DNA from: Sphingomicrobium sp.
GTDB taxonomy: Bacteria > Pseudomonadota > Alphaproteobacteria > Sphingomonadales > Sphingomonadaceae
Assembly (NCBI GenBank): GCA_030447545.1
Contig: JAUJOV010000013.1
Location: forward strand, 29,615-62,580
Direction: 5' to 3'
DNA length: 32,966 bases
Shown: piece after piece, positions 22,302-32,236 of the stretch
How positions within the stretch are numbered: position 1 is the first letter of the stretch
How the letters are laid out: each line of letters opens with the position of its first letter
The notes under the pieces: model-generated
Told to the model about the DNA's origin: nothing
What the model saw: only the letters and a program-made list of their open reading frames with translations
Database searches by the model: none
Program-made: the position numbers and the translations under genes

Positions 22302-22582
22302 GCGCGACCGAGATTGCAGTCGAGATCGCCGGCTGGGTCGGCGCCGGGCTGATCCTTAGCGCCTATCTGCTGCTGTCGATCGGGCGGGTGACCGGCCAGT
22401 CGCCGCTCTACCAGGCGATGAACGTCGGTGGAGCTGCGGGCTTCATCGTCAACGGCTTCTGGCACGGCGCAATTCCGTCCGCGGCGCTCAACGTCGTGTG
22501 GATGCTGATCGGCGCGATCGCGCTTTCGCGGATCATGGCGAGGCGCAGGGCGGGGGTGCCGCCGAGGCCGCCGGCCGACTGA
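22298..22582 (+). CDS. CBU_0592-like small membrane protein, probable CTG start
   Basis: Function unknown; a small integral membrane protein with three hydrophobic segments: [36 protein letters not shown], and [19 protein letters not shown], then a charged Pro/Arg tail. The family begins near the first segment, so the GTG at 22388 would remove a whole helix. In frame upstream the only start-like codon is CTG at 22298, which overlaps the acnA TGA as CTGA. It has a GGAGG ribosome site at 22285-22289 at good spacing. I therefore place the start there, with reservation. It is convergent with the peptidase gene, with no bases between the stops. Confidence 0.7.
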
Positions 22583-23863
22583 CTAGCGCGCTCCGGCGGT
22601 CGCGAGGATGGTCGCGAGCAGGATGCGCCTCAACTTGACGTTCGGCACCTTTTCGATCCCCATCCATTCGTCGGGCGCATGGGCGCGGCCGCCGCTCGAA
22701 GAGCGCGCCACGGTGACGGCCGGAATGCCGAGGCTCATCGGGATATTCGAGTCGGTCGACGAAGCACCGCGCCGGACATTGATCCCTTCGGTGCGATAGG
22801 CGGCTTCGGCGAACTGGACGATGTCAGCGCTCGGCGGTGTCTGTCCCGCTGGGCGGTCGCCGACCTTCTTGGGCTCGGCGCTGATGGAGCCTTCGCTTGT
22901 CGAGCGTGCGGCATTTTCCGCAGCGACGGCGCGTTCGACGATGGCGAGGAACTGCGGCTCCAGCTTGCCGAGCTGCTCGGCCGATTCGGAGCGCATGTCG
23001 ACCAGCAGCCAGACCTCGGCCGGGATCGTGTTCACCGACGTCCCGCCGCCGACGACGCCGGCGTTGTAGGTGGTCTTGGGTTTGGTCGGCACTTCGAGCT
23101 TGTAGAGGTCGGTGACGGTCTGGGCGAGCGCGGCCATCGGGTTGACCAGCCCGAACGCGCCATAGCTGTGGCCGCCCGGGCCCTTGTAGGTGACGCGGTA
23201 GCGCTTCGAGCCGGTGCCGGCGGTGGTCATCGAGTCCATTCCGCCGCCGTCGATCGAGAAGAACGCGCCGATGCGGCCCTTGTACTTGCCCTTGTTGAAC
23301 AGGTGGCGGACGCCGCGCAGGTCGCCGAGCCCCTCCTCGCCGACGGTGCCGACGAACAATATGTCGCTGCGCGTGCTGACGCCCCCTGCCTTCATCGCGT
23401 CGATCAGCGCGAGCATGGTCGCAAGCCCGGCGCTGTCGTCGCCGACACCCGGAGCGAACAGCTTGTCGCCCTCGCGCCGCACATTCACGTCGGTGCCTTC
23501 GGGAAAGACCGTGTCGAGGTGGCCGGAAACGACCACGACCGGCCCGCCGGCAGTGCCCTTGCGCACGCCCAGCACATTGCCCTCCTCGTCGATCTCGACG
23601 TCGGTGAGGCCGCGCTGGCGGAACATCTCGGCATAGGCCTTCGCGCGCGCCTGCTCCTTGAAGGGCGGCGCTGGAATCTCGGTGATGGTGATGACGTCCT
23701 TGACCCACTGGTCGTGGCCCGCGTCGAGCGCGGCCGCGGCCTGCTTGAACTGCGCGCTGGAGACGATCTGCCGCACGGTGGCATCCGCATTGGCGGCGGT
23801 CTGGGCCGCGGCGGGAATCGCGGCCGACAGCGACAGTGCGGCGAGCAAAAGCAGGATACGCAT
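22583..23863 (-). CDS. Exported M20-family metallopeptidase
   Basis: A zinc-dependent aminoacylase/carboxypeptidase-type peptidase. MRILLLLAALSLSAAIPAAAQ is a signal peptide, so it acts in the periplasm or outside. The two-metal site is complete: His115 and Asp117 (SGHLDTVFP), Asp142/Asp143 (GVGDDSAG), the Glu176-Glu177 pair (TVGEEGLGD), Asp205 (SIDGGG) and His395 (GGRAHAPDEW). The lid/dimerisation domain includes GPGGHSYGAFGLVNP and SVNTIPAEVWLLVDMRS. 426 residues, no indels. It starts 24 bases after the ygfZ stop, so the two genes are probably one transcript. Confidence 0.93.
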   Translation of the reverse strand: MRILLLLAALSLSAAIPAAAQTAANADATVRQIVSSAQFKQAAAALDAGHDQWVKDVITITEIPAPPFKEQARAKAYAEMFRQRGLTDVEIDEEGNVLGVRKGTAGGPVVVVSGHLDTVFPEGTDVNVRREGDKLFAPGVGDDSAGLATMLALIDAMKAGGVSTRSDILFVGTVGEEGLGDLRGVRHLFNKGKYKGRIGAFFSIDGGGMDSMTTAGTGSKRYRVTYKGPGGHSYGAFGLVNPMAALAQTVTDLYKLEVPTKPKTTYNAGVVGGGTSVNTIPAEVWLLVDMRSESAEQLGKLEPQFLAIVERAVAAENAARSTSEGSISAEPKKVGDRPAGQTPPSADIVQFAEAAYRTEGINVRRGASSTDSNIPMSLGIPAVTVARSSSGGRAHAPDEWMGIEKVPNVKLRRILLATILATAGAR

Positions 23864-23887
23864 TGCTGACTCCTTCGAGACGACGCC

Positions 23888-24613
23888 CTATTGCTCGGGG
23901 GCAGCGGCGGCAAGCGGCTGCAGCGCAGGTGCGAGCCAATCGGGGATGATCGCGCCGTCCAGATCGTCGACCCGCCGGTGCTCGACGGCGAGGCCGAGCC
24001 CGGGATAGTGGGCCCGGGTGCGCGGGCCGGGAGCGGCGGTCGCCACGACCACCAGCCGGCGGTTGACCTTCTGCCGCCAGTTCATCCGCGCGGTATTTTC
24101 CTGGCCGACGAAGCAGCCTTTCGAAAAGCTGACGCCGTTCAACTCGGCCGCATTGCATTCGAGCCACAGGACGTCGCCGAGCTCCGCGCGGCCTTCGCAG
24201 ACGCCGAGGCGCAGGCGGTGCTCGACCCAGCCTTGCGCCGGTCCGTCGGCCGGAGCGAGCCAGCGGCGGCCCAGCTGAGGCAGGCGCGGATCGGGCGCGC
24301 CTTTTTGCCGGTCGGGCGACCAGTGGATTGCGAGCCCCGGGTCCGGCTCGATGCGGATCGGGCGCCGCAGCCGGTAGAGGGACAGGCGCCTGATCAGATC
24401 GTCGGCAGCCTCCGCCTCGCAGTCGAGCAGCAGGTCTTCGCCATCTGCCCAGATGAGGAAATCGAACAGGCACTTGCCCTGCGGAGTCAGCAGCCCGGTC
24501 CAGACCGGAAGCTCGCCAGCCACGTCGCTTGTGACCAGTCCCTGCAGGAACCCGCGGACGTCTTCGCCCGACAGGCGAACCAGGGCGCGGTCGGTCAGGG
24601 TGGTGGCGGCCAT
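23888..24613 (-). CDS. ygfZ: Folate-binding protein YgfZ (GcvT-like, Fe-S cluster maintenance)
   Basis: YgfZ uses tetrahydrofolate to support assembly or repair of some Fe-S enzymes. The signature KGCFVGQENTARM contains the conserved Cys167 within K-G-C-x-x-G-Q-E. Earlier blocks are LSGEDVRGFLQGLVTSDV and LTPQGKCLFDFLIW, typical GcvT-fold starts. 241 residues, slightly short for the family but within range. It is divergent from pyrC with 22 bases between starts, so promoters must overlap. Co-directional with the M20 peptidase downstream. Confidence 0.92.
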   Translation of the reverse strand: MAATTLTDRALVRLSGEDVRGFLQGLVTSDVAGELPVWTGLLTPQGKCLFDFLIWADGEDLLLDCEAEAADDLIRRLSLYRLRRPIRIEPDPGLAIHWSPDRQKGAPDPRLPQLGRRWLAPADGPAQGWVEHRLRLGVCEGRAELGDVLWLECNAAELNGVSFSKGCFVGQENTARMNWRQKVNRRLVVVATAAPGPRTRAHYPGLGLAVEHRRVDDLDGAIIPDWLAPALQPLAAAAPEQ

Positions 24614-24635
24614 GGGCTTCAGTTAGGGAGCCGCC

Positions 24636-25679
24636 GTGGCATTGGAAAGCTTGGCGCTGCGCCGTCCCGACGACTGGCACGTGCATTTGCGCGACGGGGA
24701 CATGCTTGCGGCGGTGGCGCCCTGGACCGCGCGGCAGTTCGCGCGCGCGATCGTCATGCCCAACCTCGACCCGCCGGTGACGAGCGTCGCGGCTGCCGCT
24801 GGCTACCGGGCGCGGATCCTTGGGGCGCTTGCGCCTGACTCCGGCTTCGAACCGCTGATGACCTGCTATCTCACCGATCAGGCCGATCCCGACGAGATCG
24901 AGCGCGGCTTTCGCGAGCATGTGTGGGTCGCGGCCAAGCTCTACCCGGCCAATGCCACGACCAACTCGGCCCTGGGCGTGACCGACATCGCCAACATATA
25001 TCCGGCGCTCGAGCGGATGCAGGCTTGTCGAATGGTGCTGTGCGTCCACGGCGAGGTCACCGTCCCGCAAGTCGACGTCTTCGATCGGGAAGCCGTGTTT
25101 GTCGAACGCGTGCTGGCGCGGCTGGTCCGCGACCTGCCGGAGCTCAGGATCGTGCTCGAGCACATCACCACGCAGGAGGCTGCGGACTTCGTCGAGCATG
25201 CCGGGCCGAACATCGCTGCGACCATCACTCCGCAGCACCTGCACCTCAACCGCAATGCCTTGTTCGCAGGCGGGCTGAGACCCCACGCTTATTGCCTGCC
25301 GGTGGTCAAGCGCGAGCGGCACCGCCAGGCGGTCCGCGCTGCAGCGACGTCGGGTTCGCCCAAATTCTTCCTTGGCACAGACAGCGCTCCGCACCCGCGG
25401 CACGCCAAGGAATCGGCGTGCGGCTGCGCCGGCATCTTCAACGCGCCCTTTGCGCTCGAAAGCTATGCGACTGTGTTCGAGGAGGAGGGCGCGATCGACC
25501 GGCTCGAAGGCTTCGCCTCGGAGCATGGCGCTCGCTTCTACGGGATCGAGCTCAACCAGGGGACGATCGTTCTGGATCGAGTCGATGTCGAGGTGCCGGA
25601 GCGGATCACGACCGGCGGGATCGAGCTCGTGCCGTTTCACGCGGGACAGAGGCTGGGCTGGCGCCTCGCCGCCGAATAG
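24636..25679 (+). CDS. pyrC: Dihydroorotase PyrC
   Basis: PyrC cyclises N-carbamoyl-aspartate to dihydroorotate in pyrimidine synthesis. 347 residues, the length of class II (E. coli type) enzymes. Metal ligands: His15 and His17 in WHVHLRDG, carbamylated Lys101 in KLYPANATTNS, His138 in CVHGEVT, His176 in LEHITT, and Asp249 in GTDSAPHPR. The GTG start at 24636 is chosen because AGGGAG (24625-24630) precedes it and the first residues (LESLALRRPDDWH) fit the family. It ends one base before the convergent Crp/Fnr stop. Confidence 0.96.
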   Translation: MALESLALRRPDDWHVHLRDGDMLAAVAPWTARQFARAIVMPNLDPPVTSVAAAAGYRARILGALAPDSGFEPLMTCYLTDQADPDEIERGFREHVWVAAKLYPANATTNSALGVTDIANIYPALERMQACRMVLCVHGEVTVPQVDVFDREAVFVERVLARLVRDLPELRIVLEHITTQEAADFVEHAGPNIAATITPQHLHLNRNALFAGGLRPHAYCLPVVKRERHRQAVRAAATSGSPKFFLGTDSAPHPRHAKESACGCAGIFNAPFALESYATVFEEEGAIDRLEGFASEHGARFYGIELNQGTIVLDRVDVEVPERITTGGIELVPFHAGQRLGWRLAAE

Positions 25680-25680
25680 C

Positions 25681-26445
25681 TCAGCCGCAGCCGGAGCTGC
25701 CGCCTGTGCCGCTGGGCCCGATCACCGAAGCGAAATGCTCTTCCACGAGCGCATAGCATTCGCACGAGCGGCGTTTGACGCCTGCGCGGTCGGTCACGAG
25801 CACCCGGCCCCGCTGGACAGAAATCAGCCCCTCGTCCTGCAGGCTTCGAACCACCGCGTTGATCGTCGTGCGCTGCACTCCCAGCAAGCCCGCGAGCGCT
25901 TCCTGGGTGAGCTCGATGCGGTCGCCGGCGCGGTCCTGTGCGATCAGCAGCCAGCGCGCGGAGCGCTGCTGGATCGAGTGGAAGGCGTTGCAGGCGACCG
26001 ACTGCTGCACCTGCGCGAGCAGATAATCGGAAAAGCGGCAGAACAGGTTGGCGACGAAGGCGGAGCGCTGCTTGGCGTCCTCGAGCGCGCTCATCGCCAC
26101 GCGCATGGCGTGGCCGGCGACCTGGACCCGGGCGTGGGCGAAGGCCGGCGCATGGCCGCAGCTGACGATGCCGCCGACGGCGCCTTCGCGGCCGATCGAC
26201 GCGACCTCGATTGAGCGCCCGTCGGACAGTTCGACGACCAGCGACACCATGGCCGTGCCGAACGGAAAATAGGTCCACTGCACGTCGGTGCCGCGCCGCT
26301 GCACGTGCTCGCCGGGCTCGAGCTCGACGATTTCGGCGTAGGGCTCGATCAGCGCGCGCACCTCCCGGGGGAAGGTGGCAAGCAGCAGATTGCGCGAGAA
26401 CGCCTCGTCCAGAAGGTCGAGTTCGTCCGTATCCATGTCCACCAT
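25681..26445 (-). CDS. Crp/Fnr-family transcriptional regulator
   Basis: A homodimeric DNA-binding regulator with an N-terminal cyclic-nucleotide-binding-like barrel (residues about 15-130: PYAEIVELEPGEHVQRRG, VELSDGRSIEVASIGREG). A dimerisation helix and C-terminal winged helix follow, with a helix-turn-helix at 179-205 (LTQEALAGLLGVQRTTINAV). It has no N-terminal Fnr-type cysteines, so it is not an obvious oxygen sensor. The C-terminus has extra Cys residues (RRSCECYAL and CG at the end) and a Gly/Ser-rich tail. It neighbours the galactose cluster but lies beyond its 3' end; regulation of that cluster is not shown. 254 residues, no indels. Confidence 0.9.
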   Translation of the reverse strand: MVDMDTDELDLLDEAFSRNLLLATFPREVRALIEPYAEIVELEPGEHVQRRGTDVQWTYFPFGTAMVSLVVELSDGRSIEVASIGREGAVGGIVSCGHAPAFAHARVQVAGHAMRVAMSALEDAKQRSAFVANLFCRFSDYLLAQVQQSVACNAFHSIQQRSARWLLIAQDRAGDRIELTQEALAGLLGVQRTTINAVVRSLQDEGLISVQRGRVLVTDRAGVKRRSCECYALVEEHFASVIGPSGTGGSSGCG

Positions 26446-26530
26446 CGGACTGTCCCCGCGGCCGGCCGCCGCCCTAGAGTGTTAGGCCTGCGCGTCGAGC
26501 CATAACAAGCATTAATACGGGCTGGCCCGG

Positions 26531-27461
26531 TTACATGGCGACTGGAGCAACGACGGTCCGGCGCCCGGCGAGCAGGCAGTCGGCCATCAGCCGCAGCGGC
26601 CGGACGTCGACCATACTCCGGCGCTCGTCGATCAGCTGCACGAACCTGGCGTAGATGTCGGGATATTCTCCGCGGCCGGCAGACGCCTGTTCCTGCCCGT
26701 CGATCGCCAGGCGCGCTCCTCCGTGAGTCAGCCGCATGTCGGTGCCCTGGGCCGTGCGAACCGCAATCGTCCATTCCTCGCCCTCGGTTCGGCGCCAGTC
26801 GAAGCTGCAGCTGAGCGGCCCGTCCGCCGCTTCGCTCGCCAGCTCCACCTCGGCGGCGATCGGAGTTTGCGCATTCTCGGGGAAAGCCAGTTCGGCCGAG
26901 CGGACGAACAAAGCGCCGGGAAAGATTTTCACCAGGATCGACAGAGCATTGATGCCGGGGTCGAACACGCCGAACCCGCCCGGCTCCCAGATCCAGCGCT
27001 GACCCGGGTGCCACTTGTGCACGTCCTCGTGCCAGGTGACCTGCATCTGTGTGATGCGCTTCCCGGCGAGGGCCTGCGCGGCCGCGGCCACCGCCGGGTT
27101 GTGCTGCGCGTGCCAGGTCGCGAACAAGGTCGTTCCGCGAGCCTCGGCCAGGCAGGCGAGGTCCTCGATCTCGCTCAGAGTCACGGTCGGCGGCTTTTCG
27201 AGCAGCACGTGGAGCCCGGCCGCGATGCATTCGCTCGCGATTTCATGGCGCACGCCCGGCGGCGTGGTGATCGCAACGGCTTCCGAGGCCATCGACCTCG
27301 CGCACCAGCTGCCGCCAGTCGGTGAAGCAGGGCGGCTGTCCAGCGCCCGAGCGGCTCGACGTCGCGACAAGCTCGAGCCGCGGGTTGCCGCTGATCGATG
27401 GGACGTGCTGGTCGGCGGCGATCTTGCCGAAACCGAGGATGGCGAGCTTCAGCGGCTTCAT
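26531..27461 (-). CDS. Gfo/Idh/MocA-family D-galactose 1-dehydrogenase (one frameshift)
   Basis: Oxidises D-galactose (possibly also L-arabinose or D-fucose) to the lactone with NAD(P)+, the first step of the De Ley-Doudoroff pathway. MKPLKLAILGFGKIAADQH shows the Rossmann loop GFGKIA; the conserved Lys is in LLEKPPTVTL, and WHAQHNPAV follows. WHPGQRWIWEPGGFGVFDPG carries the catalytic region of the family. A single indel near 27290 separates residues 1-56 from the rest. The start overlaps the dgoA stop as ATGA (27459-27463). The galactose substrate is inferred from the cluster. Nothing assignable lies between it and the Crp gene. Confidence 0.88.
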
Positions 27462-28091
27462 CAGCGCCTGACCGCCGCGACGTAGCGACGCGCGGTTTCA
27501 AGCGTCACCTGCGGATCCTGGCCGGGCTTGTAGAGGCCGCCGCCGAGCCCGAAGCCGGCCGCCCCCGCCTCGCTCCACGAGGCGATGTTGTCGGGCGTCA
27601 CTCCGCCGACGACGATGATCGGAATGTCCCTGGGCAGCACCGCGCGCTGCGCCTTGAGCACTGCCGGTGAGGCCGCTTCGGCCGGGAAGAGCTTGAGCGC
27701 GTGCGCTCCCGCGGCGATCGCCGCCAAGGCCTCGCTCGGAGTGAACACGCCCGGAGCGCATACCATTCCCGCATCGACCACCGCAGTGATGACCTCCACG
27801 TTCGTGTTGGGAGCGACGATCAGCCGCCCGTCCGCCTCCTTCACGCGCGCTCACGTCGACGGGGTCGAGCACGGTTCCGGCGCCGATCAGCGCCCGGTCA
27901 CCGAACGCGTGGGCGATTGCCCGGATGCTTTCGAACGGCTCGGGCGAATTCAGCGGCACCTCGATGATCCGGATGCCCGCTTCGAACAGGGCGGCGGCGG
28001 TGGCTTGCGCGTTCGCCGGAGTCACTCCGCGGATGATGGCGACCAGCGGGCAGTCGGCGAAGTGGCGGCGGAAATCCTCGATTGCGCTCAT
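27461..28091 (-). CDS. dgoA: 2-dehydro-3-deoxy-6-phosphogalactonate aldolase DgoA (one frameshift)
   Basis: Cleaves KDPGal to pyruvate and glyceraldehyde-3-phosphate. MSAIEDFRRHFADCPLVAII starts it, with RGVTPANAQ and IRIIEVPLNSPEPFESI, which has the conserved Glu. Then come LIGAGTVLDP, IVAPNTN and APGVFTPSEA, and the Schiff-base Lys in HALKLFPAEAAS, followed by the phosphate-binding VVGGVTPDNI. One indel near 27844 between VDVSAR and KEADGR splits it. About 209 residues. Its start overlaps the dgoK stop (ATGA at 28088-28091), and it overlaps the dehydrogenase start, forming a tight dgoK-dgoA-dehydrogenase operon. Confidence 0.92.
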
Positions 28092-28984
28092 TGGATCAGC
28101 TCCGCGATCTTTGCTGCTCCGGCCAGGAAGGCCTCTTCCCCATCGACTTCGACAGTGTCCCGGCCGGTGATTCCGAAGTGCCTCGGCGTAGAGCCGCGTA
28201 AGCTCCGGCCGGCCCATGACCACGACCTCGCCCTGTCCGCCCGCAGCCAGGCCGACGCGGACGTCGGCCCCCGATCAGCAGCCCGCTTGCATAGCTCGGC
28301 GCGTGCTGCGCTGCAGGCTTTCCGAGCAAGGATCCGGCGCGGATCCTGAACAGCTCCGCGGTCACGCCGTCACCTTTCAGGGCGCTCGACGCTGAACGCC
28401 CTTGAACGACTCTCTCCCGCCTCGGCCGCGCCGGACAGCTGGTCGGCAAGGATGCTGTGCTCCCGCAGCAGGTTGAACAGCTCGCCGGTCATCACGGTGG
28501 TGAAGAGCGCGATCCTGCCGCGGTCGAGCTGGGCCCATTTGTTGTGCGTGCCGGGGTGGCAGACCAGAGCGCGTCGGCGCTGATCATCCCTCCGGCGACG
28601 GCGCCGAGAAGCTGCACCTCCTCGCCGCGCATCACGTCCGCGAAGTCGTCGGCCAGGTAGCTCACGCCCGGCACGATCGCGGTTCGCCCGTCCTCGGGCC
28701 AGACCAAGCGTTCGACCAGGTCGTCGAGGCCTGCGGGGCAGGGGGCGTAGGGCGCCTCGACCCAGCCGCGGTTGGAGCCGACCATTCCCGCAAGCAGAAG
28801 CGGCTTGTTGGCCAATTTCTCGCGGATTTCGCGACTGCCGCCGCCGAATTCGCCGGCCGGCACCGACAGGATTCCCTTGTCGTCCTCCATCTCCCGGCCG
28901 CAGCGGCCGATCGGCGCCGATCAGATAGGCGCGTCGGTTCGTCGTTCCCCAGTCGGCGGCAATGAAACCTTCAGCCCAGCGCAT
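28088..28984 (-). CDS. dgoK: 2-dehydro-3-deoxygalactonokinase DgoK (frameshifted)
   Basis: Phosphorylates 2-dehydro-3-deoxygalactonate. MRWAEGFIAADWGTTNRRAY has the phosphate-binding start of the family. Other frames give DDKGILSVPAGEF, KPLLLAGMVGSNRGWVEAPY, GRTAIVPGVSY, and DVMRGEEVQLLGAV. PGTHNKWA follows, with the catalytic region, and LFTTVMTGELFNLLREHSIL. The C-terminal third (PAAQHAPSYASGLLIG, then GRPELTRLYAEAL) is again split. Four or so indels. First gene of the minus-strand operon, divergent from the GH1 gene. Confidence 0.87.
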
Positions 28985-29022
28985 GAGTCCGCTCCGTTAG
29001 CGATAAACCGCACCGATGCGAG

Positions 29023-30442
29023 ATGGCTCCCGGTTTTCTTTTTGGTCGGCGAGGCTATCGCGGCGCTGGGGAGACGGCGCGGAAGCGCAGGAGCCGCAGT
29101 GGAACAGGCGACACCGAGGAGAGAGAGGCGATCGCCAACTTCATGTTCGCGACCGGGATCGAAAACAGCATCCCGACCATCGACAACAGCCGCACCCGCG
29201 TCGACCAGATGGAATCGTGTGGGTTCTACGAGCGCTGGCGCGAGGATTTCGACGCGGTCCAGGAACTCGGGATCAACTTCCTGCGCTTCCGGGCCGCCGA
29301 TCACCGCACCTATCTGGCGCCCGGCAAATACGACTGGGAATTCTCCGACCTGACCTTCGCCGAGCTGCGGCGCCGCGACATCACTCCGATCGTCGATCTG
29401 TGCCACTTCGGAGTGCCCGACTGGATGGGCAATTTCCAGAACCCGGACTTCCCGCAACTGTTCGCCCAGTATGCGGCGGCGTTCGCCGAGCGCTACCCAT
29501 GGATCCAGCTCTACACGCCGGTCAACGAGATGTTCATCTGCGCGATCTTCTCGGCCAAGTACGGCTGGTGGAACGAGCAGCTGAAGACCGACCTGGGGTT
29601 CGTCACGGCATTGAAGCACATCGTCAAAGGCAATGTGCTGGCGATGCTCGAGATCTTCAAGCACCGCGCCGATGCGATCTTCATCCAGTCAGAATCCTCG
29701 GAATATTTCCACGCCGACAGCCCTAGCGCGATCCACCAGGCCGAGCTGATGAACTCGCGCCGCTTCCTCAGCCTCGATCTCAACTACGGCCGCCGGGTCG
29801 ACAGCGAGATGTTCGAGTATCTGATGGACTGCGGCATGACCAAGGAGGAGTACCACTTCTTCCTTCACAACCGGCTCAAGCAGCACTGCATCCTGGGCAA
29901 CGATTATTACCGCACCAACGAGCACCGAGTGTTCGAGAACGGACATACCACCTCGTCGGGCGAAGTGTTCGGCTACACCGAGATCACCTCGGCAATATTA
30001 CAACCGCTACCGGCTGCCGGTGATGCACACCGAGACCAACCTGGTCGAAGGGCCGGTGGGCGACGAGGCGGTGCATTGGCTGTGGAAGGAATGGGCCAAC
30101 GTCCTTCGCCTGCGCAACGTCGGCATCCCGACCGTCGGCTTCACCTGGTATTCGCTGACCGACCAGGTCGACTGGGACACTGCGCTTCGCGAGCGCAACG
30201 GCAACGTCAATGCGCTGGGTCTCTATGACCTCGACCGGAACATTCGCAACGTCGGGCGCGCATACAAAGGCTGATCCGCGACTGGCGCGAAGTGCTTCCC
30301 GCTTCCAGCCTCTGCTTGGTCGTTCCGATCGTCCCGCCGTCGCACTATGAGTGGGCGAGCGCGCGCGCAGGAGGAAGAGGCGCGGCGGCGGCTCGTCGAG
30401 GAGGACGAGGCGTCGGATGGCAGCGGGCAGGATTTCTCATGA
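29023..30442 (+). CDS. Glycoside hydrolase family 1-like protein (frameshifted)
   Basis: Probable beta-glycosidase supplying galactose or glucose from oligosaccharides. The family sequence begins at FMFATGIENSIPTI (about 29140); the 40 residues before it from ATG 29023 are atypical, so ATG 29143 may be the true start. MESCGFYERWREDF, FGVPDWMGNF and YTPVNEMFI follow, with the acid/base Glu (about residue 169). The nucleophile Glu is in VMHTETNLVEG (about 30032), in another frame after an indel near 29995. GFTWYSLTDQVDWD is the aglycone-site Trp region. At 29289-29310 RAAD replaces the family GPPI, again a compensated indel pair. A charged C-terminal tail ends at TGA 30440, overlapping the dgoD ATG. 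Confidence 0.8.
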
Positions 30443-31577
30443 AGATCGGGCGCATCGAAACCTTCTATGTCCCGCCGCGCTGGCTGTTCGTCCGCGTGGA
30501 ATCGGACGATGGCGCGCTCGGCTGGGGCGAAGCGAGCCTCGAGGGCCATGCCGAAGCGGTCGAGGGCGCGTTCGAGGCGCTGAAGGACCGCTTCATCGGC
30601 CACGACCCCTACGCAATCGAGGACATCTGGCAGGTCGGCTATCGCGGCGGCTTCTATCGCGGCGGGCCGGTGCTGATGAGCGCGCTCGCCGGGCTCGAGC
30701 AGGCGCTGTGGGATTTGAAGGGGCGGGTGCTCGGGCTGCCCGCGTGGGAAATGCTCGGCGGCCGCGTTCGCGACCGGTGCGCGCCTACGCCTGGATCGGC
30801 GGCGACCGGCCGGACGAGATCGCCGAGGCGGCGGACGCGCGGCGCCAGCAGGGCTTCTCGGCGGTCAAGATGAACGCGACGCCGGAGCTCGGCTGGATCG
30901 GCACTCCGAGGCTGTTCGACGAGGTCGTGCAGCGCGTCCAGGCCGCGCAGGCGCAGGGAATGGACGTCGGCCTCGACTTCCACGGCCGCGTCCACCGTCC
31001 GCTCGCCAAGCAGCTCGCCAAGGCGCTCGAGCCATTGGGCCTGCTGTTCATCGAGGAGCCTCTGCTGTCGGAGAACCCGGAAGGGCTCGCGCAGATCGCG
31101 CACATGGTGAGCACCCCGATCGCGCTCGGCGAGCGGCTCTACACGCGCTGGGACTTCAAGCCGTTCTTCGAGCTGGGCGCGGTCGACATCATCCAGCCCG
31201 ACCTCAGCCACGCCGGCGGGCTGCTCGAGTGCCGCAAGATCGCGGCGATGGCGGAGGCCTATGACGTCGCGGTCGCTCCGCACTGCCCGCTTGGGCCGCT
31301 AGCGCTCGCCGCCTGCCTGCAGCTTGCCGCGTGCACGCCGAATGTCGCGATCCAGGAAATGAGCCTGGGCATCCACTACAATGTCGGCGCCGACCTGTTC
31401 ACTTATTGCAGCGACAAGGAGCAGCTGAGCCCGAAGGACGGCTTCCTCGGCATTCCGATGGGGCCGGGCCTTGGCATTACGGTCGACGAGGCGGTCGTGC
31501 GCGAGGCGCACAAGGACCGCCACCGCTGGCGCAACCCGATCTGGCGCCAGTCCGACGGAAGCTTCGCCGAATGGTGA
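30439..31577 (+). CDS. dgoD: Galactonate dehydratase DgoD (one frameshift)
   Basis: Dehydrates D-galactonate to 2-dehydro-3-deoxygalactonate; enolase superfamily, Mg-dependent. ATG at 30439 gives MKIGRIETFYVPPRWLFVRV; WGEASLEGHAEAV and GGFYRGGPVLMSALAGLEQA follow. An indel near 30775 splits RDR from VRAYAWIGGDRP. The metal ligands are Asp in GLDFHGRVH, Glu in FIEEPLL and Glu in LGERLYTRW. The general acid-base His is in VAPHCPLGPLAL. 380 residues, normal. It overlaps the GH1 stop (ATGA), so the two are cotranscribed. Ends 19 bases before the convergent GST stop. Confidence 0.94.
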
Positions 31578-31596
31578 ACGGCGACGCCCGACGGGG

Positions 31597-32220
31597 CTAG
31601 CAGCGCATTCCCATCGGCCGCTCTTTCCAGATGCTCGGCTCGGCCGCCGGACGTGACCCGACACGGTCGAACCAGCGCTCAAGGTCGTGCAATCCTTGGG
31701 AATCGGCTGCCCCACCTCGCACAGCTGGTCGATGTAGCAGTAGAGGCAGATGTCGGCGGCGGTGAATCGGTCGCCGGCGAGCCACTCGCCGTCGATCAGC
31801 CCGTCGATCCAGCGCATGCCGTCGCGGGCGCGCTCCTTCAGCCCCTCGGCGGCCTCGGGCAGGCAGCGGGTGCGCGTCTTGAACAGCTCGAGCGCCTCGG
31901 CGAAGTAGAAGCCGTGCACCATCGGCAGCCCGACGTTGAGTTCCACGCGGCGCCACCACATGCGGGTGATTGCCCGTTCCTTGGCCGTGCGGCCGATCAG
32001 CGGGGGCTCGGGATGAATCTCCTCCAGAAGCTCGCAAATCGCCGGCACTTCGGAGATGATGGTTCCGTCGGCGAGCTCGAGCGCAGGCGTCTGGCCCGCG
32101 GGATTGAGCCGAAGATACTCCGATTGGCGGCTCTCGGCGCCGAGAAGGTCGACTTCATGGCGCGGGAGATCGACGTCCTTTTCCAGCAGGAAGAGCGCGG
32201 AAAGTCCGCGAAGGGAGCAC
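31597..32220 (-). CDS. Glutathione S-transferase (frameshifted, start uncertain)
   Basis: A cytosolic GST-fold protein: LFLLEKDVDLPRHEVDLLG, YLRLNPAGQTPALEL and GTIISEVPAICELLEEIHP form the thioredoxin-like domain with the cis-Pro and the Glu-Ser-like SE pair. ITRMWWRRVELNVGLP, LAGDRFTAADICLYCYID and the final SIWKERPMGMRC form the helical domain. Two indels (near 31705 and 32190) shift the frame. The first ~17 residues are not readable in frame; GTG at 32220 is a possible start, fitting within the space left by the upstream gene's stop at 32237. Substrate unknown. Confidence 0.8.
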
Positions 32221-32236
32221 CGCCGCAGCGGCGGTG

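Noticed and set aside
22824-25640. A 938-codon open frame on the minus strand
   Set aside because: It runs antisense through pyrC and in a shifted frame over ygfZ and the M20 peptidase; it is a composition-driven shadow in GC-rich DNA, rich in Arg/Ala/Pro without family motifs.
25681-26445. Crp/Fnr protein as an oxygen-sensing Fnr
   Set aside because: The N-terminal cysteine cluster needed for an Fe-S cluster is missing; the extra cysteines are at the C-terminus.
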